DNA of 64,000 nucleotides, taken from Echinicola strongylocentroti. GTDB lineage: Bacteria; Bacteroidota; Bacteroidia; Cytophagales; Cyclobacteriaceae. The notes beneath the pieces were generated by a model. The model searched no databases and was not told where the DNA came from. It worked only from the letters and a program-made list of their open reading frames with translations. Shown here piece after piece: positions 26,831 to 36,286 of this stretch (within the stretch, counting starts at the first letter, position 1; each line of letters opens with the position of its first letter). The stretch lies in the NCBI RefSeq assembly GCF_003260975.1, contig NZ_CP030041.1, positions 2,465,001-2,529,000 of the forward strand. Reading direction: 5' to 3'. Both the position numbers and the translations under genes were made by a program.

Positions 26831-27406
26831 TTATTTGTTTTCTTCTGTTGTATTTTCAGTTCCTTGCGCTTCTTTTTCCTTATTCACGCTACTTTCATCT
26901 ATCCCCAATTCATCAATGACAAAATCCGAATAATCATGCACCGGATTGGTATAGATCATGGACAGATCAGCCGCCTTGTCAAACATAATGGCGATGCCAT
27001 TCCGCTTGGACACACGATCGATAGCATCAAATATCTTGGACTGCAAGGGCTTCATCAGCTCATCCTGCTTCTGATAGTACTCACCATTCATGCCAAAGAC
27101 CCTGGTATTATAGTTGCTGGCGGCTTTTTCCTTTTGGCGGATATCCTCCATGCGTTCCTTGTACATGTCCTCCGTAAGCAAGACTTCCTCTGCTTTCAGG
27201 GCATTGTACATTTCCTTGATCTCTTTCTCCAAATTCTGTGCCTCTTTTTTCCATGCTGTGGCTTGCTTCTTAAGCTCTTCTTGGACTATTTTATAATCCG
27301 GATGCTTGTTCAGGATGTATTCCGAGTCCACAAACCCGATTTTTTGGGCCTGTACTGCAGAAGTCACTAACAGCAGAAAAAATACGATTTTAAGACACTT
27401 TAACAT
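26831..27406 (-). CDS. Skp/OmpH-family periplasmic chaperone (first copy)
   Basis: 191 aa. Signal peptide VFFLLLVTSAVQAQ, then KIGFVDSEYILNKHPDYK and a charged coiled-coil (AWKKEAQNLEKEIKEMY, KEEKAASNYN-like). The fold ends in GIAIMFDKAADLSMIYTN. It differs clearly from the neighbouring Skp-like protein, so the pair is an old duplication. It begins 3 bp after the bamA stop. Confidence 0.9.
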   Translation of the reverse strand: MLKCLKIVFFLLLVTSAVQAQKIGFVDSEYILNKHPDYKIVQEELKKQATAWKKEAQNLEKEIKEMYNALKAEEVLLTEDMYKERMEDIRQKEKAASNYNTRVFGMNGEYYQKQDELMKPLQSKIFDAIDRVSKRNGIAIMFDKAADLSMIYTNPVHDYSDFVIDELGIDESSVNKEKEAQGTENTTEENK

Positions 27407-27409
27407 CTT

Positions 27410-30130
27410 TTACCTGAATTGTTGTCCAATTGTAAAGTGAAACATTCCTCCACTTGGCTGCACAGTTCCAGGTGCAGCATCAAATCCATAACCCCAGTCG
27501 ATCCCTAGCAGCCCAAAGGCTGGCATAAAGATCCTAGCACCAAACCCTGCGGATTTTTTCAAATCATACGGGTTAAACTCCGCATAGTCCCCCCAGTTAT
27601 TTCCTGCCTCGGCAAAGCCCAATAGGAAAATCGTGGCTGATGGATTTGGCGATACCAAGTAACGCAGTTCCATTACGTATTTATTATAGACTATACCACC
27701 ATATGGATCTGCTCCTTCTATACCCCTTGTATTCCTACCCGGCGTCAACACCTGATTTTCATATCCTCTCAGACCGATAATATCTTGTCCCAAGGAGAAG
27801 TTATTGAAGGTCATTCCGTCACCCCCCATCACAAAGCGTTCCACCGGAATCATGCCCACTTTCTTGCTGTAGGATCCCAAGAAGCCCATATGTGTCCTGG
27901 CACTGACCACAAATTTACTGGAGCCAAATATAGGTGTATAGAATTTGGCATCAAACATCCATTTATGATATTCCAACCATTTATACTTCTCCTGATCAGG
28001 GGAATCTTCTGTGATATTCTTGTTCAACGATGCATACGGCGGCGTGAAGTTTACCCCAAGGGAAATATTGGATCCCATTCTAGGGTAAATCGGGCTATCC
28101 ACATTGGATCGGGAAACGGTGGTGTTAAAGACAAAACTCTTCAGCCTGCCGGTCGGGAAGCTCAGTCCAAAACTGGTTCCGTATTGATCAAATTCATATA
28201 CCTGATATTGGAGGGAGTTACTAATACTGAAGTAATCATCTGGCCAGGTCACCCGCTTCGCTAGCCCCACGGTAACGCCGGTAATTTTAAAGAACCCAAG
28301 CTCATTACCAAAATTGGATTGATTATAGATATCGATCTGGCGCTGTACAGAGTGATTAAGGCTTACGCTAAGGGCATTGGGTTTCTTGCCACCAAACCAA
28401 GGCTCAGTAAAAGAGAAGCTATAGTTCTGAAAACTTTTACCATTGGCCTGTACCCTTAGGCTAAGTTTCTGGCCATCGCCCACCGGAAGTGGTCGCCACT
28501 TGGAGAAATCCCCAATGTTACGAACGGAGAAGTTATTGAACACCAGCCCGACCGTACCGACGAAACCATAGAAACCTCCCCAACCACCAGATAATTCGAT
28601 CTGGTCATTTGGTCTTTCTTCCAGCTGAAACACGATATCCACCGTGGCATCCTCAAAGTTTGGTCTCAAGTCAGGGTTGATCGTTTCAGGATCAAAGTAC
28701 CCAATCTGCGAGAGTTCCCGAATGGTTCTTACCAGAAGTGATCGATCAAACTTCTGCCCTGGCAGAATCCTGATCTCACGCATCACCACATGGTCAGACG
28801 TCCGTTCATTTCCTTCGATAGACACACTGTTCACCGTCACCTGTGGCCCTTCGAAGATCCGCATCTCGATATCGATGCTATCTGCAGCCACATTCACCTC
28901 CACTGGATCAATCTGGAAAAACAGGTAACCATCATCTTGATAAAGTGAACTGATGTCATCTCCCTTGGTAGGATCATAATTCAGTCGTTTATCCAGCAAT
29001 TCCTTATTATAAGTATCCCCTTTCTGTATCCCTAGCTTCGCCAAGAGCTCCGCATCGTCATGGATATAGTTACCCGTAAAAGAAATTTCCCTGTAATAGT
29101 ATTTCCTCCCTTCTTCTAGGTCAATATCGATATTGACCGTGCGCTCATCAAAGTCATACACAGAATCGGCTAGGATTTCTGCATCACGGTAACCTTTGGT
29201 CTGATAGAAGTTGATGATATTATCTTTATCGTTACGGTACTCCTTTTTGTTGAACTTCGAGCTATTGAAGAAATTCAGCTTAAAATTCTTGTTGATGTAG
29301 GTTTTCACCTCTTCATCAGTCACAGGATTACGGTGGGCAATGCTATTGCCTACCTTTTCGGCATCTGCATTTTTGATCCTTTCGAAGACATCCTTAAAGA
29401 TCCATACACGAGCATGCTCGTTGGTCTTTTTCATCTTCTTTTTTATTTTACCATCTGTGATTTCCTCATTTCCAGTAATGGCGATCTCATTGATCTTTAC
29501 CTTGGACTTCTTGTCCACGTCAAAGCGCAGCTTCACACTATTGGGGAAGGAGGTGTCCCTTTCCTGAACGATCTTGACCTCCGTATTCAGGTAACCTTTC
29601 TCCACAAAATAGTTGGTGATTTTTCTTTTGGAGGAATTCAGTACATCTTCACGCACCACACGCCCCCTGATCTGCACTTTGTCACGAAGTTCGCTTTCTT
29701 GGGTAGAGCTCACTCCTGTAAACTCCACAATGCTAAACCTTGGACGCTCTGTCAGGTCTAGCAACAGGTGTATTTCATCGCCTTCGATCTTGGTCACCAG
29801 GATTTTCACGTCTCCGATAATACCCTGTTGCCATAGTTTTTTCAATGCATCGGAGATGGCATCTCCCGGTACGCTGATCTCATCACCGACTTTCAGGCCG
29901 GATAATGAGATAATCGCCGTCTCATCCAAGGTAGAAAGCCCCACCGCTTTGATTTCTGCTATTTTATATTTCTTTGGCTGCGCATAGTTCAGCTCAAGAA
30001 TATCGACAGGCTTTTGTGCGGAATAACGACTCTGTCCCAGTCTAATCTGGGCCTGCGTGACACCGGTAATCCCGATAAACATCGGGAGGAATAAGCATAT
30101 TACAAGTAAGCTCCTTCTCATTAATCTCAT
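27410..30130 (-). CDS. bamA: Outer-membrane protein assembly factor BamA
   Basis: 906 aa. Signal peptide, then five POTRA-type repeats over about residues 50-470 (for example ALKKLWQQGIIGDVKILV and TIRELSQIGYFDPETINPD), then a 16-strand barrel of the Omp85 type ending FTIGQQFR. The barrel carries the conserved LRGYENQ (VRGF-like) motif of loop 6. A lysine-rich insertion (DGKIKKKMKKTNEHAR) lies in the POTRA region, as in other Bacteroidota. BamA inserts beta-barrel proteins into the outer membrane. Its start overlaps the uppS stop by 4 bp (ATGA), so the two are translationally coupled. Confidence 0.96.
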   Translation of the reverse strand: MRLMRRSLLVICLFLPMFIGITGVTQAQIRLGQSRYSAQKPVDILELNYAQPKKYKIAEIKAVGLSTLDETAIISLSGLKVGDEISVPGDAISDALKKLWQQGIIGDVKILVTKIEGDEIHLLLDLTERPRFSIVEFTGVSSTQESELRDKVQIRGRVVREDVLNSSKRKITNYFVEKGYLNTEVKIVQERDTSFPNSVKLRFDVDKKSKVKINEIAITGNEEITDGKIKKKMKKTNEHARVWIFKDVFERIKNADAEKVGNSIAHRNPVTDEEVKTYINKNFKLNFFNSSKFNKKEYRNDKDNIINFYQTKGYRDAEILADSVYDFDERTVNIDIDLEEGRKYYYREISFTGNYIHDDAELLAKLGIQKGDTYNKELLDKRLNYDPTKGDDISSLYQDDGYLFFQIDPVEVNVAADSIDIEMRIFEGPQVTVNSVSIEGNERTSDHVVMREIRILPGQKFDRSLLVRTIRELSQIGYFDPETINPDLRPNFEDATVDIVFQLEERPNDQIELSGGWGGFYGFVGTVGLVFNNFSVRNIGDFSKWRPLPVGDGQKLSLRVQANGKSFQNYSFSFTEPWFGGKKPNALSVSLNHSVQRQIDIYNQSNFGNELGFFKITGVTVGLAKRVTWPDDYFSISNSLQYQVYEFDQYGTSFGLSFPTGRLKSFVFNTTVSRSNVDSPIYPRMGSNISLGVNFTPPYASLNKNITEDSPDQEKYKWLEYHKWMFDAKFYTPIFGSSKFVVSARTHMGFLGSYSKKVGMIPVERFVMGGDGMTFNNFSLGQDIIGLRGYENQVLTPGRNTRGIEGADPYGGIVYNKYVMELRYLVSPNPSATIFLLGFAEAGNNWGDYAEFNPYDLKKSAGFGARIFMPAFGLLGIDWGYGFDAAPGTVQPSGGMFHFTIGQQFR

Positions 30131-30864
30131 GATTTTATCTGGGCACCTGTTTTGCCAAAGCGTCTTTCTCTACGTTGATAATCCGCTACGGCTTCCATCA
30201 GGTGCTCTTTTCTAAAGTCCGGCCATAATACCTCTGTAAAATACAGTTCAGTATAGGCCAATTGCCAAAGCAGAAAGTTACTGATCCGCAACTCTCCACT
30301 GGTCCTGATCAGAAGTTCTGGATCAGGATAATCCTTGGTCAGTAGGTGAGCGGTGATTATATCTTCTGTAATCTCATCTACATCAATTTCTTTGTCAGCT
30401 ACTTTTTTGGCAATGTCTTTTACGGTATTGGTAATCTCCCATCTTCCACTATAACTCAGCGCCAGGATCAAGGTCAAGCCTGTATTCCCTGAAGTTTGTT
30501 TGATGGCTTCTTTTAGTTTTGCTCGTCCCCTGGAAGGGAGCATATCCATATCTCCTACCAAGGTGAGTTTTACATTATCTTCCATCAGGTTGGGCACCTG
30601 ATCAGTCAAGGTCTTCACCAACAGCTCCATAATGGCTTTCACCTCGAGCTTCGGTCTGGACCAGTTTTCGGTAGAAAATGTATAAAGCGTCAAATACTCC
30701 ACACCCAAATCATTGGCTCCGGTAATGGTCTCTCTGACGGCTGTAATGGCATTTTTATGGCCAAACACCCGTTTGGCTCCTTTGCCTTGGGCCCAGCGGC
30801 CATTACCATCCATGATTACAGCAATGTGCTTGGGAATCCTTTCCTTGTCTATCGCTTCCTTCAT
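30127..30864 (-). CDS. uppS: Isoprenyl transferase (undecaprenyl diphosphate synthase)
   Basis: 245 aa. All signature blocks are present: AVIMDGNGRWAQGKG with the catalytic Asp, LTLYTFSTENWSRP, and RTSGELRISNFLLWQLAY near the C-terminus. It makes the C55 lipid carrier for peptidoglycan and other wall polymers from farnesyl diphosphate. It is directly upstream of bamA with a 4-bp overlap and downstream of a beta-barrel gene, so cell-wall lipid supply and outer-membrane assembly share a transcript. Confidence 0.95.
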   Translation of the reverse strand: MKEAIDKERIPKHIAVIMDGNGRWAQGKGAKRVFGHKNAITAVRETITGANDLGVEYLTLYTFSTENWSRPKLEVKAIMELLVKTLTDQVPNLMEDNVKLTLVGDMDMLPSRGRAKLKEAIKQTSGNTGLTLILALSYSGRWEITNTVKDIAKKVADKEIDVDEITEDIITAHLLTKDYPDPELLIRTSGELRISNFLLWQLAYTELYFTEVLWPDFRKEHLMEAVADYQRRERRFGKTGAQIKS

Positions 30865-30946
30865 TCCAGTTTTATCCGAGCTTAATTTTTTTGGAGGTAC
30901 AAAAATGCTATTTCTTTTTTAATATTCTATCCCCGATGCCAATTAA

Positions 30947-31729
30947 TTAATAATTAAAGCATTCGATCTTGTGAAAGGAGTAGCTGAGTGTCACACCTAA
31001 AAAATAATACCAGTCTTTATCGGCTTTGTTACCGTAGTTAATTCCGTAAGGCACTGTGCTGGCACCTCCCGAACCATCATCTGGATCTACAGGAAAGCGA
31101 GGAAGGTGGGTTTCATCCGACTCGATCTTATCCAAAAAGTCGGACAAGGTCGGCCTAAAACCAAACTCCAAAGACAAAAACAAGCGTTCTTGCAGTTGGT
31201 ACTTTACTCCCAAGCCAAACGGGATAACGGGAGTGGACAAGGAATAATCCCCGTCTTCATCCGGAGCTAGCTCGCCTTGATAGGCTTGGCCCTCTCCGAA
31301 AAACATGGTGTAGCCTATCCCAAAGAAGCCGTAAGGTGAATACCTTACAGGCGAATGCGGAGCCAGATAATCGAGAAAATGATACTCCATCATCACGTGG
31401 CCTTCTACCAGTAGTCCTTTGAAATAGGCATTACGGGCTTGGGCCACGGCATCCAGCGGACGCACACTGTCAGCGGCATTTAGCCCGGCCAGTGCGATAC
31501 CATATCGTAAACTCCAGACATTGTCAAATTTTCGTCTGCCAAATAACGTACCTTGAAGGCCGATCTGTGAGGGATCCAATTTCCTGATGATATCACCAGA
31601 ATAAGTAGCCACTCCAAGACCGAAGCCATATTCTTTTGTCTTTTGCGCATATCCGTTCTGTACTGACATGGACATTAACACCAAAATCAGGAACGAAAAA
31701 CACAATAACTGAAAATTGACTTTTTTCAA
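30947..31729 (-). CDS. DUF6089-like outer-membrane beta-barrel protein
   Basis: 260 aa. The signal peptide begins at a TTG codon (KKVNFQLLCFSFLILVL, then NGYAQ); no ATG gives a usable signal. The mature part alternates short amphipathic strands and glycine-rich turns (EYGFGLGVATYSGDI, YSPYGFFGIGYTMFFG, FLSLEFGFRPTLSDFLD) typical of small barrels, and closely resembles DUF6089 proteins. It sits between nadK and uppS, the usual Bacteroidota position. Confidence 0.82.
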   Translation of the reverse strand: MKKVNFQLLCFSFLILVLMSMSVQNGYAQKTKEYGFGLGVATYSGDIIRKLDPSQIGLQGTLFGRRKFDNVWSLRYGIALAGLNAADSVRPLDAVAQARNAYFKGLLVEGHVMMEYHFLDYLAPHSPVRYSPYGFFGIGYTMFFGEGQAYQGELAPDEDGDYSLSTPVIPFGLGVKYQLQERLFLSLEFGFRPTLSDFLDKIESDETHLPRFPVDPDDGSGGASTVPYGINYGNKADKDWYYFLGVTLSYSFHKIECFNY

Positions 31730-31764
31730 GACGCTGCAATTTATAAAGTACTCAACGAATAAAA

Positions 31765-31789
31765 AACCCTGCTCAGTATTCTCAGGGTT
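31765..31789 (-). terminator. Terminator of nadK
   Basis: In the minus-strand transcript AACCCTGAGAA..GAGCAGGGTT forms a stem and is followed by TTTTTTATT. It lies 14 bases past the nadK stop and upstream of the DUF6089 gene, so that gene needs its own promoter. Confidence 0.75.
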
Positions 31790-31803
31790 AATTTATGTTA
31801 AAA

Positions 31804-32679
31804 CTAATTTCTCATATCAAAGCCCCAATTCAGCTTTTTGCGCAAGGTATCGAAGAAGCTGTAATCGTGAAACTTAACCAGTCTGGCGACAAATTTTTCC
31901 CGTTTTACTTTCAGCTTTACCGATGCATCCACCGCCGTGGATCGAGAGTCCAAGGATATCAAAAATTTCTTGCTCCTTCCTTCTATCGAAAAAGAGATTT
32001 CACTCTCATCAGAAACGATCATCGGTCTCACGTTCAAATTGTGCGGACTTACCGGGGTGATCACAAAATTCTTTGCAGACGGGGATATCAAGGGCCCTCC
32101 GCAGCTTAGGGAATAGCCCGTAGAACCAGTGGGCGTTGCCACAATCAACCCATCAGCCCAGTAACTGTTCAGGTACTCCCCATCAATGTACGTATGCACA
32201 ATGATCATAGAGGAAGTATCCCGCTTATGGACCGTAAACTCGTTAAGTCCATAAGGAACACCATTAAACAGCTTCTGGTCTGCTTCCAGGTTTATCAATA
32301 TCCTATCCTGTATCGTAAACTCTCCATCAAAAAGCACTTGAACTGCCTTTTCGACATCTTCTTTGGCAATCGTCGCCAAGAACCCCATCCTGCCGGTATT
32401 GATCCCCACGATCGGTACTTCATACTCTCCCACCAGCGACACCGTATCCAGCAAGGTGCCATCTCCCCCCACCGAAATCACAAAATCCATGTCTTCTAGT
32501 GTCTCACGGTCACCCAACACAGTGAATCCGGTAGCCTTAGCCCCGGATTTGTTCAAATATTTTGAAAATGCTTCGGTTAAATATAAATCGGTACCATGAC
32601 CATGCAGCACATCTATCAACTTCTCTATATATGGCACAAATTCCTTTTGAAAACTTATACCATGGATGGTTATCTTCAT
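31804..32679 (-). CDS. nadK: NAD kinase
   Basis: 291 aa. ATP-binding SVGGDGTLLD with the catalytic aspartate, GINTGRMGFLA, NEFTVHKRDTSSMI and TPTGSTGYSLSCGGPLI are the conserved blocks of bacterial NAD kinases. It converts NAD to NADP with ATP. The CBS-domain gene begins 10 bp upstream on the same strand; the two are probably cotranscribed. Confidence 0.96.
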   Translation of the reverse strand: MKITIHGISFQKEFVPYIEKLIDVLHGHGTDLYLTEAFSKYLNKSGAKATGFTVLGDRETLEDMDFVISVGGDGTLLDTVSLVGEYEVPIVGINTGRMGFLATIAKEDVEKAVQVLFDGEFTIQDRILINLEADQKLFNGVPYGLNEFTVHKRDTSSMIIVHTYIDGEYLNSYWADGLIVATPTGSTGYSLSCGGPLISPSAKNFVITPVSPHNLNVRPMIVSDESEISFSIEGRSKKFLISLDSRSTAVDASVKLKVKREKFVARLVKFHDYSFFDTLRKKLNWGFDMRN

Positions 32680-32689
32680 TTGTTTTCTG

Positions 32690-33355
32690 TTAGATATTCA
32701 AAAATCGCATCAGGTTGTCCAGTCGGTCTTGTTCCTTGTTTTCATCCATTTCCTCCTGATAATGATCAATGACCTTGTACCCAAACCGCTCTAAGGTGGC
32801 CTTAATATGCCTAAGTTCAGTTTTGTCCACTTTTATCACCACCTTGATCTTGCTCTCATCCAATGGGTCGCTGGTCAAAAAACTACTCAGCACCTTGGCA
32901 TTCTCCGACTCGATCACCCGTGCAATTTCATATAGACTATAATCCGTCATAAACATCGATAGCACCAACACCCCTCCTTGCGCTTGGATCGACAGGGTAT
33001 CAGCAAAGGCTGCAATCGAATCCTCTAGTGTGACCACGCCATGATAGACATTATCATTGTCTACTACGGCCACCATATTGCTTTGGTATTCCGAAGCCAC
33101 ACGGAGAACGTCGTAGATATGTTTATCCTTCAACACAAAACAGCCTTCCGACTCCAGTGGAACATCGGAAACCAGGATATCTTCTTTATTGATCGTGTAA
33201 ATCATCTCATCGGTAACCAGCCCCCTGAAATATCCTCCCTCCACTACTGGCAACACATCCGTACGAATCTCCTCCATCCATGACAGTGCCATCCTCACCT
33301 TATCCGTGAGTTTCAATGGAGGGATCATGTTGTTGATGAATTCGTACGCCTGCAT
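32690..33355 (-). CDS. CBS-domain protein
   Basis: 221 aa with two CBS motifs in residues about 1-125 (TDVLPVVEGGYFRGLVTDEM and NMVAVVDNDNVYHGVVTLED), followed by an ACT-like region (GVLVLSMFMTDYSLYEIARV, then IKVVIKVDKTELRHIKATLER). CBS pairs bind adenine nucleotides and regulate partners, but no partner domain is fused here. Adjacent to nadK, which fits a link to nucleotide metabolism, by inference only. Confidence 0.85.
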   Translation of the reverse strand: MQAYEFINNMIPPLKLTDKVRMALSWMEEIRTDVLPVVEGGYFRGLVTDEMIYTINKEDILVSDVPLESEGCFVLKDKHIYDVLRVASEYQSNMVAVVDNDNVYHGVVTLEDSIAAFADTLSIQAQGGVLVLSMFMTDYSLYEIARVIESENAKVLSSFLTSDPLDESKIKVVIKVDKTELRHIKATLERFGYKVIDHYQEEMDENKEQDRLDNLMRFLNI

Positions 33356-33733
33356 GTTTTAAAGATATTAAATAGTATCCATTTATTAAAACGTAAAAAG
33401 AAGATACCGCGTACAGTTATGGCTTTTTTTGTTTTCTCCTGACTTTAACCCGGTTTAATGGAGTCAGCAACTCTAAACTTGCCAATGCTGGCACAACCCA
33501 GTACTTGATACTTAGTAACCTCAGTTCGATTATAAAACCGTTTCCGTACAGTGGTCGGAACATGCACTGCGAGGCTTAGGGGGGAGATTTGAGGAGTGGA
33601 AGCCGTGGCAGCTCGCCGCGGCGAGTTGCCACACCCTTTTCCAACCCACATCCTCCTAAAAAGGGTTTGCAATGACGCTTTTTATACTAAAATTAAGTCG
33701 AGCTCAGGTTAGTACTTAATACTTCATTTCTCC
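33356..33733. other. Intergenic region with a MITE fragment
   Basis: CTTTAACCCGGTTTAATG at about 33441-33460 resembles a MITE end joined to other sequence. Apart from it I see no gene or RNA here. Confidence 0.35.
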
Positions 33734-34312
33734 CTACTTGACACTAATCTTTCTTACGATTTCTCCCCAGTTTTTGATCAATGCCACACCATACTCGCTC
33801 AGGTGTGCTTCAGGGTGAAACTGAATACCCACGATAGGGAGGGTTCGGTGGGCCATGGCCATCAACTCCCCATGCTCGGTCTCCAAGAGCGGCAGAAGGC
33901 AATATGGCAACTCAGCAAGCTCCAAAGAATGATAACGGGTCACCTTAAACCGATCAGGCAAACCATTCAGCACGGGGTGGTCATTGAGCTTGATGACTGG
34001 GTGGACTTTACCATGCACGGGACGTTTGCCTTTTACCAGCGTGGCACCAAAAAACTCCCCTATACACTGATGTCCCAAACAGACCCCCAACACAGGCAAT
34101 TTGTCATGAAAATAATCGAAAATATCCTTGAGATTGCCTGCCTTGGACGGTGTTTCTGGTCCCGGAGAAAGCACTAGACCATCGTATTTTCTCTCTTTCA
34201 GCAATGCCAATGGGGTATCATTCCTAACGATGTCCAACGCAAAACCCGCCTGCCTAAAGTAATCCGCTAGGATATGCGAAAAAGAATCAAAATTATCAAT
34301 TAGTAACAGCAT
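33734..34312 (-). CDS. pabA: Aminodeoxychorismate/anthranilate synthase glutaminase
   Basis: About 192 aa, class I glutamine amidotransferase. The start block LLIDNFDSFSHILADYF, the nucleophile in LGVCLGHQCIGEFF and the His-Glu pair in VGIQFHPEAHLS are all there. It supplies ammonia for p-aminobenzoate (folate) or anthranilate (tryptophan) synthesis; the partner gene is not in the window, so PabA versus TrpG is not certain. I chose ATG 34312, which overlaps the upstream cvpA-type gene by 17 bp. Confidence 0.85.
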   Translation of the reverse strand: MLLLIDNFDSFSHILADYFRQAGFALDIVRNDTPLALLKERKYDGLVLSPGPETPSKAGNLKDIFDYFHDKLPVLGVCLGHQCIGEFFGATLVKGKRPVHGKVHPVIKLNDHPVLNGLPDRFKVTRYHSLELAELPYCLLPLLETEHGELMAMAHRTLPIVGIQFHPEAHLSEYGVALIKNWGEIVRKISVK

Positions 34313-34841
34313 CCTGCGACTTTTCGACCAGTTCATTAATTCGTCCCACTGCATCCTGAATGACAGGGGTAATGGCTCCCATTGCATCAATCACCAGTGG
34401 CGCAAAAGGCTCCAACACACCAAAAAGATAGCTCTTCTCCAGTTCTTCACGTGGCATCTCCACACCAAAGGACATGGCCACCCAGATCAACAGACTAAGC
34501 ATAAAGCCCCATTTCAGCAATCCTAGGATAGCACCTGCAAAATTATCAAAGGTCCCCAAGATGGTTAGGTCCAAGGTCTTCTTGACCAGATACGCCAATA
34601 TCCGTATCGTAATCGTCACCAACAAAAAAATGATCAAAAAGGAAATGAAAGGCAGCATAAAGGTCAAGCTCTCCACCCGCTCTGCCAAAAGGTCCGCCCC
34701 CCAATGCATAAACTTAAAGGCAAACACTATCCCAATGATAAACGCCACAATAGATAATATACCAATAAACAGCCCTTGTCTATAGCCACTATAAGCCCCA
34801 ATGGCCAATAATATCAGTATAATTATATCTATTGTGTTCAA
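34296..34841 (-). CDS. CvpA family membrane protein
   Basis: 181 aa with four membrane segments (IDIIILILLAIGAYSGYRQG, FIGILSIVAFIIGIVFAFKF, FLIIFLLVTITIRILAYLV, AILGLLKWGFMLSLLIWVAM). The family (Colicin V production) is named for E. coli cvpA, whose role is poorly known. The start is TTG 34841; no ATG fits. Its 3' end overlaps the pabA start. Confidence 0.85.
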   Translation of the reverse strand: MNTIDIIILILLAIGAYSGYRQGLFIGILSIVAFIIGIVFAFKFMHWGADLLAERVESLTFMLPFISFLIIFLLVTITIRILAYLVKKTLDLTILGTFDNFAGAILGLLKWGFMLSLLIWVAMSFGVEMPREELEKSYLFGVLEPFAPLVIDAMGAITPVIQDAVGRINELVEKSQDAVTN

Positions 34842-34917
34842 ATGGGTGATTTGTTAGTACGAAATTATGTGAGAGACCGGCACTTGGCTCTCCACCTTCA
34901 GTTTACAAGCTCGACTT

Positions 34918-35364
34918 CTATGCCAATAGCTGCTTGACTTTCTGTGAGATCAATTTACCATCTGCCTTTCCTGCCAGTTTTTTGGTCGCGGCTCCCATCA
35001 CTTTGCCCATGTCTTTTGGCCCTTCAGCTCCCACTTCCGCAATGATCGCCTTCAACTCGCCTTCAAGCTCTTCTTCGCTCAATTGTTTCGGAAGAAATTC
35101 ATTGATGATATCCAACTCTGATTGCTCAGTAGCGGCCAAATCTTCACGTCCCTGCTGCTCGTAAATCTCCAAAGAATCCCTGCGCTGCTTGGCGGCTTTG
35201 GTCAAAAGCTTCATTTCTTCATCCTCGGTCATGCCTTTTTCTGCCCCTTTGGTTTCTTCCAACATGATCATGGACTTAATGGACCGCAAAGCCCGCAAAC
35301 GGTCTTTGTCCTTGGAGCGCATGGCGTTCTTGATCTCGGCTTCTATACTTTGCTTTAAACTCAT
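34918..35364 (-). CDS. GatB/YqeY domain protein
   Basis: 148 aa, a single GatB/Yqey domain: SLKQSIEAEIKNAMRSKDKD at the start, LRALRSIKSMIMLEE, and the C-terminal MGKVMGAATKKLAGKADGKL typical of the domain that binds tRNA in the GatB amidotransferase. Free YqeY proteins have no firm function. The open frame runs upstream through pdxJ antisense sequence; ATG 35364 is the real start, since conservation stops there. Divergent from pdxJ by 63 bp. Confidence 0.88.
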   Translation of the reverse strand: MSLKQSIEAEIKNAMRSKDKDRLRALRSIKSMIMLEETKGAEKGMTEDEEMKLLTKAAKQRRDSLEIYEQQGREDLAATEQSELDIINEFLPKQLSEEELEGELKAIIAEVGAEGPKDMGKVMGAATKKLAGKADGKLISQKVKQLLA

Positions 35365-35392
35365 TATCTTTATCTTTATGTTATTTAAGGTG

Positions 35393-35410
35393 TAATTTTG
35401 AACAAAATTA
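35393..35410. promoter_or_regulatory. Overlapping divergent promoters of pdxJ and yqeY
   Basis: TAATTTTG on the plus strand (35393-35400) and TAATTTTG on the minus strand (35403-35410) are exact minus-7 boxes, 2 bases apart and face to face. Transcripts would start near 35407 for pdxJ and 35396 for yqeY, each with a 20-30 base leader. The two polymerases cannot occupy both boxes at once. Confidence 0.55.
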
Positions 35411-35427
35411 GAGCATAATTTAATAAA

Positions 35428-36153
35428 ATGACCAAACTCAGCGTAAATATTAACAAGATCGCCACCATCAGAAATGCCCGTGGCGGGAATAATCCAGATG
35501 TGATCCAAGTCGCCTTGGATGCTGAAAAATTCGGCTCTCAGGGCATCACTGTACACCCTAGACCAGACGAAAGACACATTCGCTATGACGATGTCATGAA
35601 GCTTAAGGATGTAGTCACCACCGAATTTAACATCGAAGGTTATCCTGACAAACGTTTTATGGAAATAATTCGACTGGCACGGCCTGCCCAAGCCACCTTG
35701 GTGCCCGATCCACCCCATGTGCTCACCTCCAACACCGGCTGGGACACCATCGCCCACCAAGAGGAGCTGAAGGATATCATTGCTGAATTGCACGAATACG
35801 GCACGCGTACTTCTATTTTCATCAACCCTGACAAAAAACACTTCGAACCGGCCAAGCTCACAGGAACCGACAGGGTGGAGCTTTACACGGAGCCTTACGC
35901 CAGTAATTTTCATAAAAACAAACAGGAAGCGGTAAAACCGTACGTAGAAGTAGCCAATATCGCCAAAGAACTTGGCCTCGGCCTCAATGCCGGACATGAT
36001 CTGGACCTGGACAATCTCCGCTTTCTCAAAGAAAGCATTCCCTTCTTGGACGAAGTGTCCATCGGTCATGCGCTGATCTGTGATGCGCTATATTACGGTC
36101 TGGAAAACACCATCCAGATGTACCGAAGGCAGTTGGAAATGGAGGAAGAATAA
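35428..36153 (+). CDS. pdxJ: Pyridoxine 5'-phosphate synthase
   Basis: 241 aa, TIM barrel. [19 protein letters not shown] at the start and the blocks [15 protein letters not shown] (active-site His and Arg), VELYTEPYA and [15 protein letters not shown] are diagnostic. It condenses deoxyxylulose phosphate with 3-amino-2-oxopropyl phosphate in the DXP-dependent route to vitamin B6. Transcribed alone from its own box at 35393. Confidence 0.96.
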   Translation: MTKLSVNINKIATIRNARGGNNPDVIQVALDAEKFGSQGITVHPRPDERHIRYDDVMKLKDVVTTEFNIEGYPDKRFMEIIRLARPAQATLVPDPPHVLTSNTGWDTIAHQEELKDIIAELHEYGTRTSIFINPDKKHFEPAKLTGTDRVELYTEPYASNFHKNKQEAVKPYVEVANIAKELGLGLNAGHDLDLDNLRFLKESIPFLDEVSIGHALICDALYYGLENTIQMYRRQLEMEEE

Positions 36154-36286
36154 TTAGTATTGAGTAATGAGCCGTGAGTCTTGAGTAGTGAGAAACTAAA
36201 ACAGTTGTACCGAGGGCTGTGCCCCGGTACGCCAAAAAGTGGAGCGTTTGGCTCGACGGTAAAACAATTCAACAAAAAACTATAGC

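Noticed and set aside
35365..36069. Long minus-strand frame that would extend yqeY through pdxJ
   Set aside because: It is the mirror of pdxJ codons; YqeY homology stops at ATG 35364, where a minus-7 box is also found.
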